From positions 66,102 to 130,101 of the forward strand of contig JAUPTZ010000001.1 of assembly GCA_030917815.1 (NCBI GenBank): 64,000 bases of DNA, written 5' to 3'. This document shows, one piece after another, positions 62,483 to 64,000 of the stretch; the stretch's first letter is position 1, and every line of letters begins with the position of its first letter. The position numbers and the translations under genes are program-made. The DNA is from Candidatus Babelota bacterium. GTDB taxonomy: Bacteria; Babelota; Babeliae; Babelales; JAUPTZ01. The notes beneath the pieces were generated by a model, which did not search any database, had not been told where the DNA came from, and saw only the letters and a program-made list of their open reading frames with translations.

Positions 62483-64000
62483 ATGCATATCACGATTATT
62501 CTTCTTACTACCTGCATGGCAACCTCGCTGCTGCCAACCGACAAACTCGCGGTGCATACCGACATTGCAGAAGCGGAGGCGCAAATTCCTGCGGTTCTTA
62601 CGCAGGTTGCCGAGGTTGATGGCTATATCGGCGATATAACCGATTTGCTCAAGAAACAAGCAATTGAGGAAGCGGTCGACGCTCATCGCAGACAAAATCT
62701 CATTCCGCGCAAAAGCTGGTCGGTACCGCTTCGTCGCCGCTTGAACTTGCCACGCACGCCACAGGTTGATGGCGAAAAATCGTTTGTGGTGAAAATTCCA
62801 CCGGAGCAAATACCACAAGCATCATATGCCCCGGCAACGCGCAACCTTTATATGGTCATGCCACAGGAAGTAACACTGGATAATACCGCTACAACCTATG
62901 AACCGTTCAGCCCACTCACCGAAGCCCAACAAAAGAACCGAGCACTCATAGCTAAAACCGCTACACTCTATAAACGAGTACCTAAGAAACTCTGCGAGCA
63001 ATCATGGTATGGACGGCAAAAATCACTCGATACCATTTTTCTCATACCGGACCAAGAACATGGTGACTATATACGCAATGACACGGTATTTAAGGTGACC
63101 CCAGCAGTGTTTAGCCAACTACATGATACCAATGGCGGAGAACCGGAACTCGACAAGAATCCTAGGTTCTTTAAGCGATCCGATGGCGCCATGATCCCAT
63201 GCGGCCAGCACGATCTTGCACTCGGCATCTATGAAGGCTTTGGGCGCCAAGTTGGTCTTTTGGGCGCCGAAACCGTCGCGACCGCCCTTTTTTATCAAAG
63301 CTTTAAAAAAGCACGTGATGCCTCTGTAGTTGATACCTTATTGGCTAACGCCGAAGCTATTTGTACCGACAAGCAATGGGCAAAGAATTTAGGAAAAAAA
63401 TTGTGCTTTATGCCGCTTAATCCGTTCAATAAAAAAAGCCTTCCCTATGTAGGATTGTATGCCACTATGTCTGAGCTGGTACGCTTGGCCGAGCGAAACC
63501 TCGTAGGCCCAACCTTTATGAATGGTGCCATAACTAAAGCACAAGACTTCTTTGATACATTCATGAAGAAAGGCTCTAATGCCTTTAGGGAAGATCTCCA
63601 CTGGGAATATGCAACCGGCGTCCCCATACCACTCTACGGAATCCTTGAATTTGTAAGCACCGGCAAACTTTCTGTTCTTGAAGACGGCTCCGCCGTTATT
63701 TTAGGAGGCCAGCCCTCGACCCAACAAGAACAAGTAATCGATTTTGCACGCCGATTCTTAATTGCCTTCTTTACGTTACGCTTTACCGATAGCAGTGCGA
63801 TACAAAAACTAATCTCGCTCGCCCGTAAAAATGAAAAAGGCTTTTTTGCCTTGCTTCGTAGCGGCAACAAGCAAGAAATTGAAAAATTTGTAGAAAGCGC
63901 CGGCCTCACCCACGGCTCGCTTTTAAGTTTATTTTTAAAAGGCCCTCTAAAGCCTCTGGGGAGTAAGCTACACGGAGCACAGATCATCTATTGGCAACGG
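62483..64000 (+). CDS. Large secreted protein of unknown function, cut by the window edge
   Basis: 506 codons are visible without a stop, continuing past the right edge. The ATG at 62483 follows GGAGAA and lies 3 bases after the ankyrin gene stop, so the two are probably co-translated. MHITIILLTTCMATSLL is a short signal peptide. The chain includes a helical part (QVAEVDGYIGDITDLLKKQAIEEA), Pro-rich beta segments and, near residues 400-470, hydrophobic strands. No known motif is seen. Pairing with an ankyrin membrane protein may mean a shared function. Confidence 0.65.
   Translation, partial: MHITIILLTTCMATSLLPTDKLAVHTDIAEAEAQIPAVLTQVAEVDGYIGDITDLLKKQAIEEAVDAHRRQNLIPRKSWSVPLRRRLNLPRTPQVDGEKSFVVKIPPEQIPQASYAPATRNLYMVMPQEVTLDNTATTYEPFSPLTEAQQKNRALIAKTATLYKRVPKKLCEQSWYGRQKSLDTIFLIPDQEHGDYIRNDTVFKVTPAVFSQLHDTNGGEPELDKNPRFFKRSDGAMIPCGQHDLALGIYEGFGRQVGLLGAETVATALFYQSFKKARDASVVDTLLANAEAICTDKQWAKNLGKKLCFMPLNPFNKKSLPYVGLYATMSELVRLAERNLVGPTFMNGAITKAQDFFDTFMKKGSNAFREDLHWEYATGVPIPLYGILEFVSTGKLSVLEDGSAVILGGQPSTQQEQVIDFARRFLIAFFTLRFTDSSAIQKLISLARKNEKGFFALLRSGNKQEIEKFVESAGLTHGSLLSLFLKGPLKPLGSKLHGAQIIYWQR

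Overview
This window looks like the chromosome of a small-genome, host-associated bacterium. The best match I can infer is Candidatus Dependentiae (TM6, Babeliae-like); this rests on gene content only, because no rRNA gene is present. The pointers are many ankyrin-repeat proteins, many secreted proteins of no recognisable family, tandem amino-acid importers, no biosynthetic operons, minor pseudopilins, and a standard information-processing core. About 60 protein genes are packed tightly, often with ATGA-type overlaps. No tRNA, rRNA, CRISPR array or prophage was seen.

Layout. 1-4469 (- strand): the 5' part of dnaK with a consensus promoter, a DUF1016-like fragment gene, two tandem MazG-like pyrophosphohydrolases, an odd gene-free stretch (2304-3160) and a flippase-like membrane protein. 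4764-16963 (+): carD-miaA, three small secreted proteins, ppiD-like/recA/infC/rpmI/rplT, a coiled-coil gene with zapA, ymdB, a DMT permease and a membrane AAA ATPase. 17166-21981: gmk (-), then a + strand trio made of a periplasmic ligand-binding protein, a pentameric ligand-gated ion channel homologue and a membrane-anchored, motif-degenerate PPP phosphatase. 22206-30519 (+): proS, xerC/D, dnaN-recF, two related small membrane proteins, an ankyrin gene broken by one stop codon, and a Sel1-like protein. 30531-38642 (-): rplI-dnaB, three tandem ankyrin genes, two secreted or membrane proteins and ruvC. 38643-39365: gene-free, with a 351-bp inverted-repeat element. 39366-43470 (-): four tandem ABC_sub_bind-type binding proteins with no permease or ATPase. 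43725-53354: an Ala/Pro-rich secreted protein, a pseudopilin/Lnt-like operon (-), and a set of secreted repeat proteins with an eight-residue Q[IL]xxL[ST] repeat flanking a large Gly/Tyr-rich secreted protein. 53351-64000: ileS, two brnQ copies and three related secreted proteins (-), then another ankyrin protein and a truncated secreted protein (+).

Most notable. (1) The channel + binding protein + pseudophosphatase operon, which reads like a ligand-sensing ion-conductance unit. (2) A recurring N-terminal module (signal peptide, TM, Lys/Arg-rich loop, TM) shared by at least eight proteins, five of them with ankyrin C-termini; its charge pattern suggests the C-termini face away from the cytoplasm. 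(3) The octapeptide-repeat surface-protein locus. (4) A family of dispersed palindromic intergenic repeats and a MITE-like inverted-repeat element.
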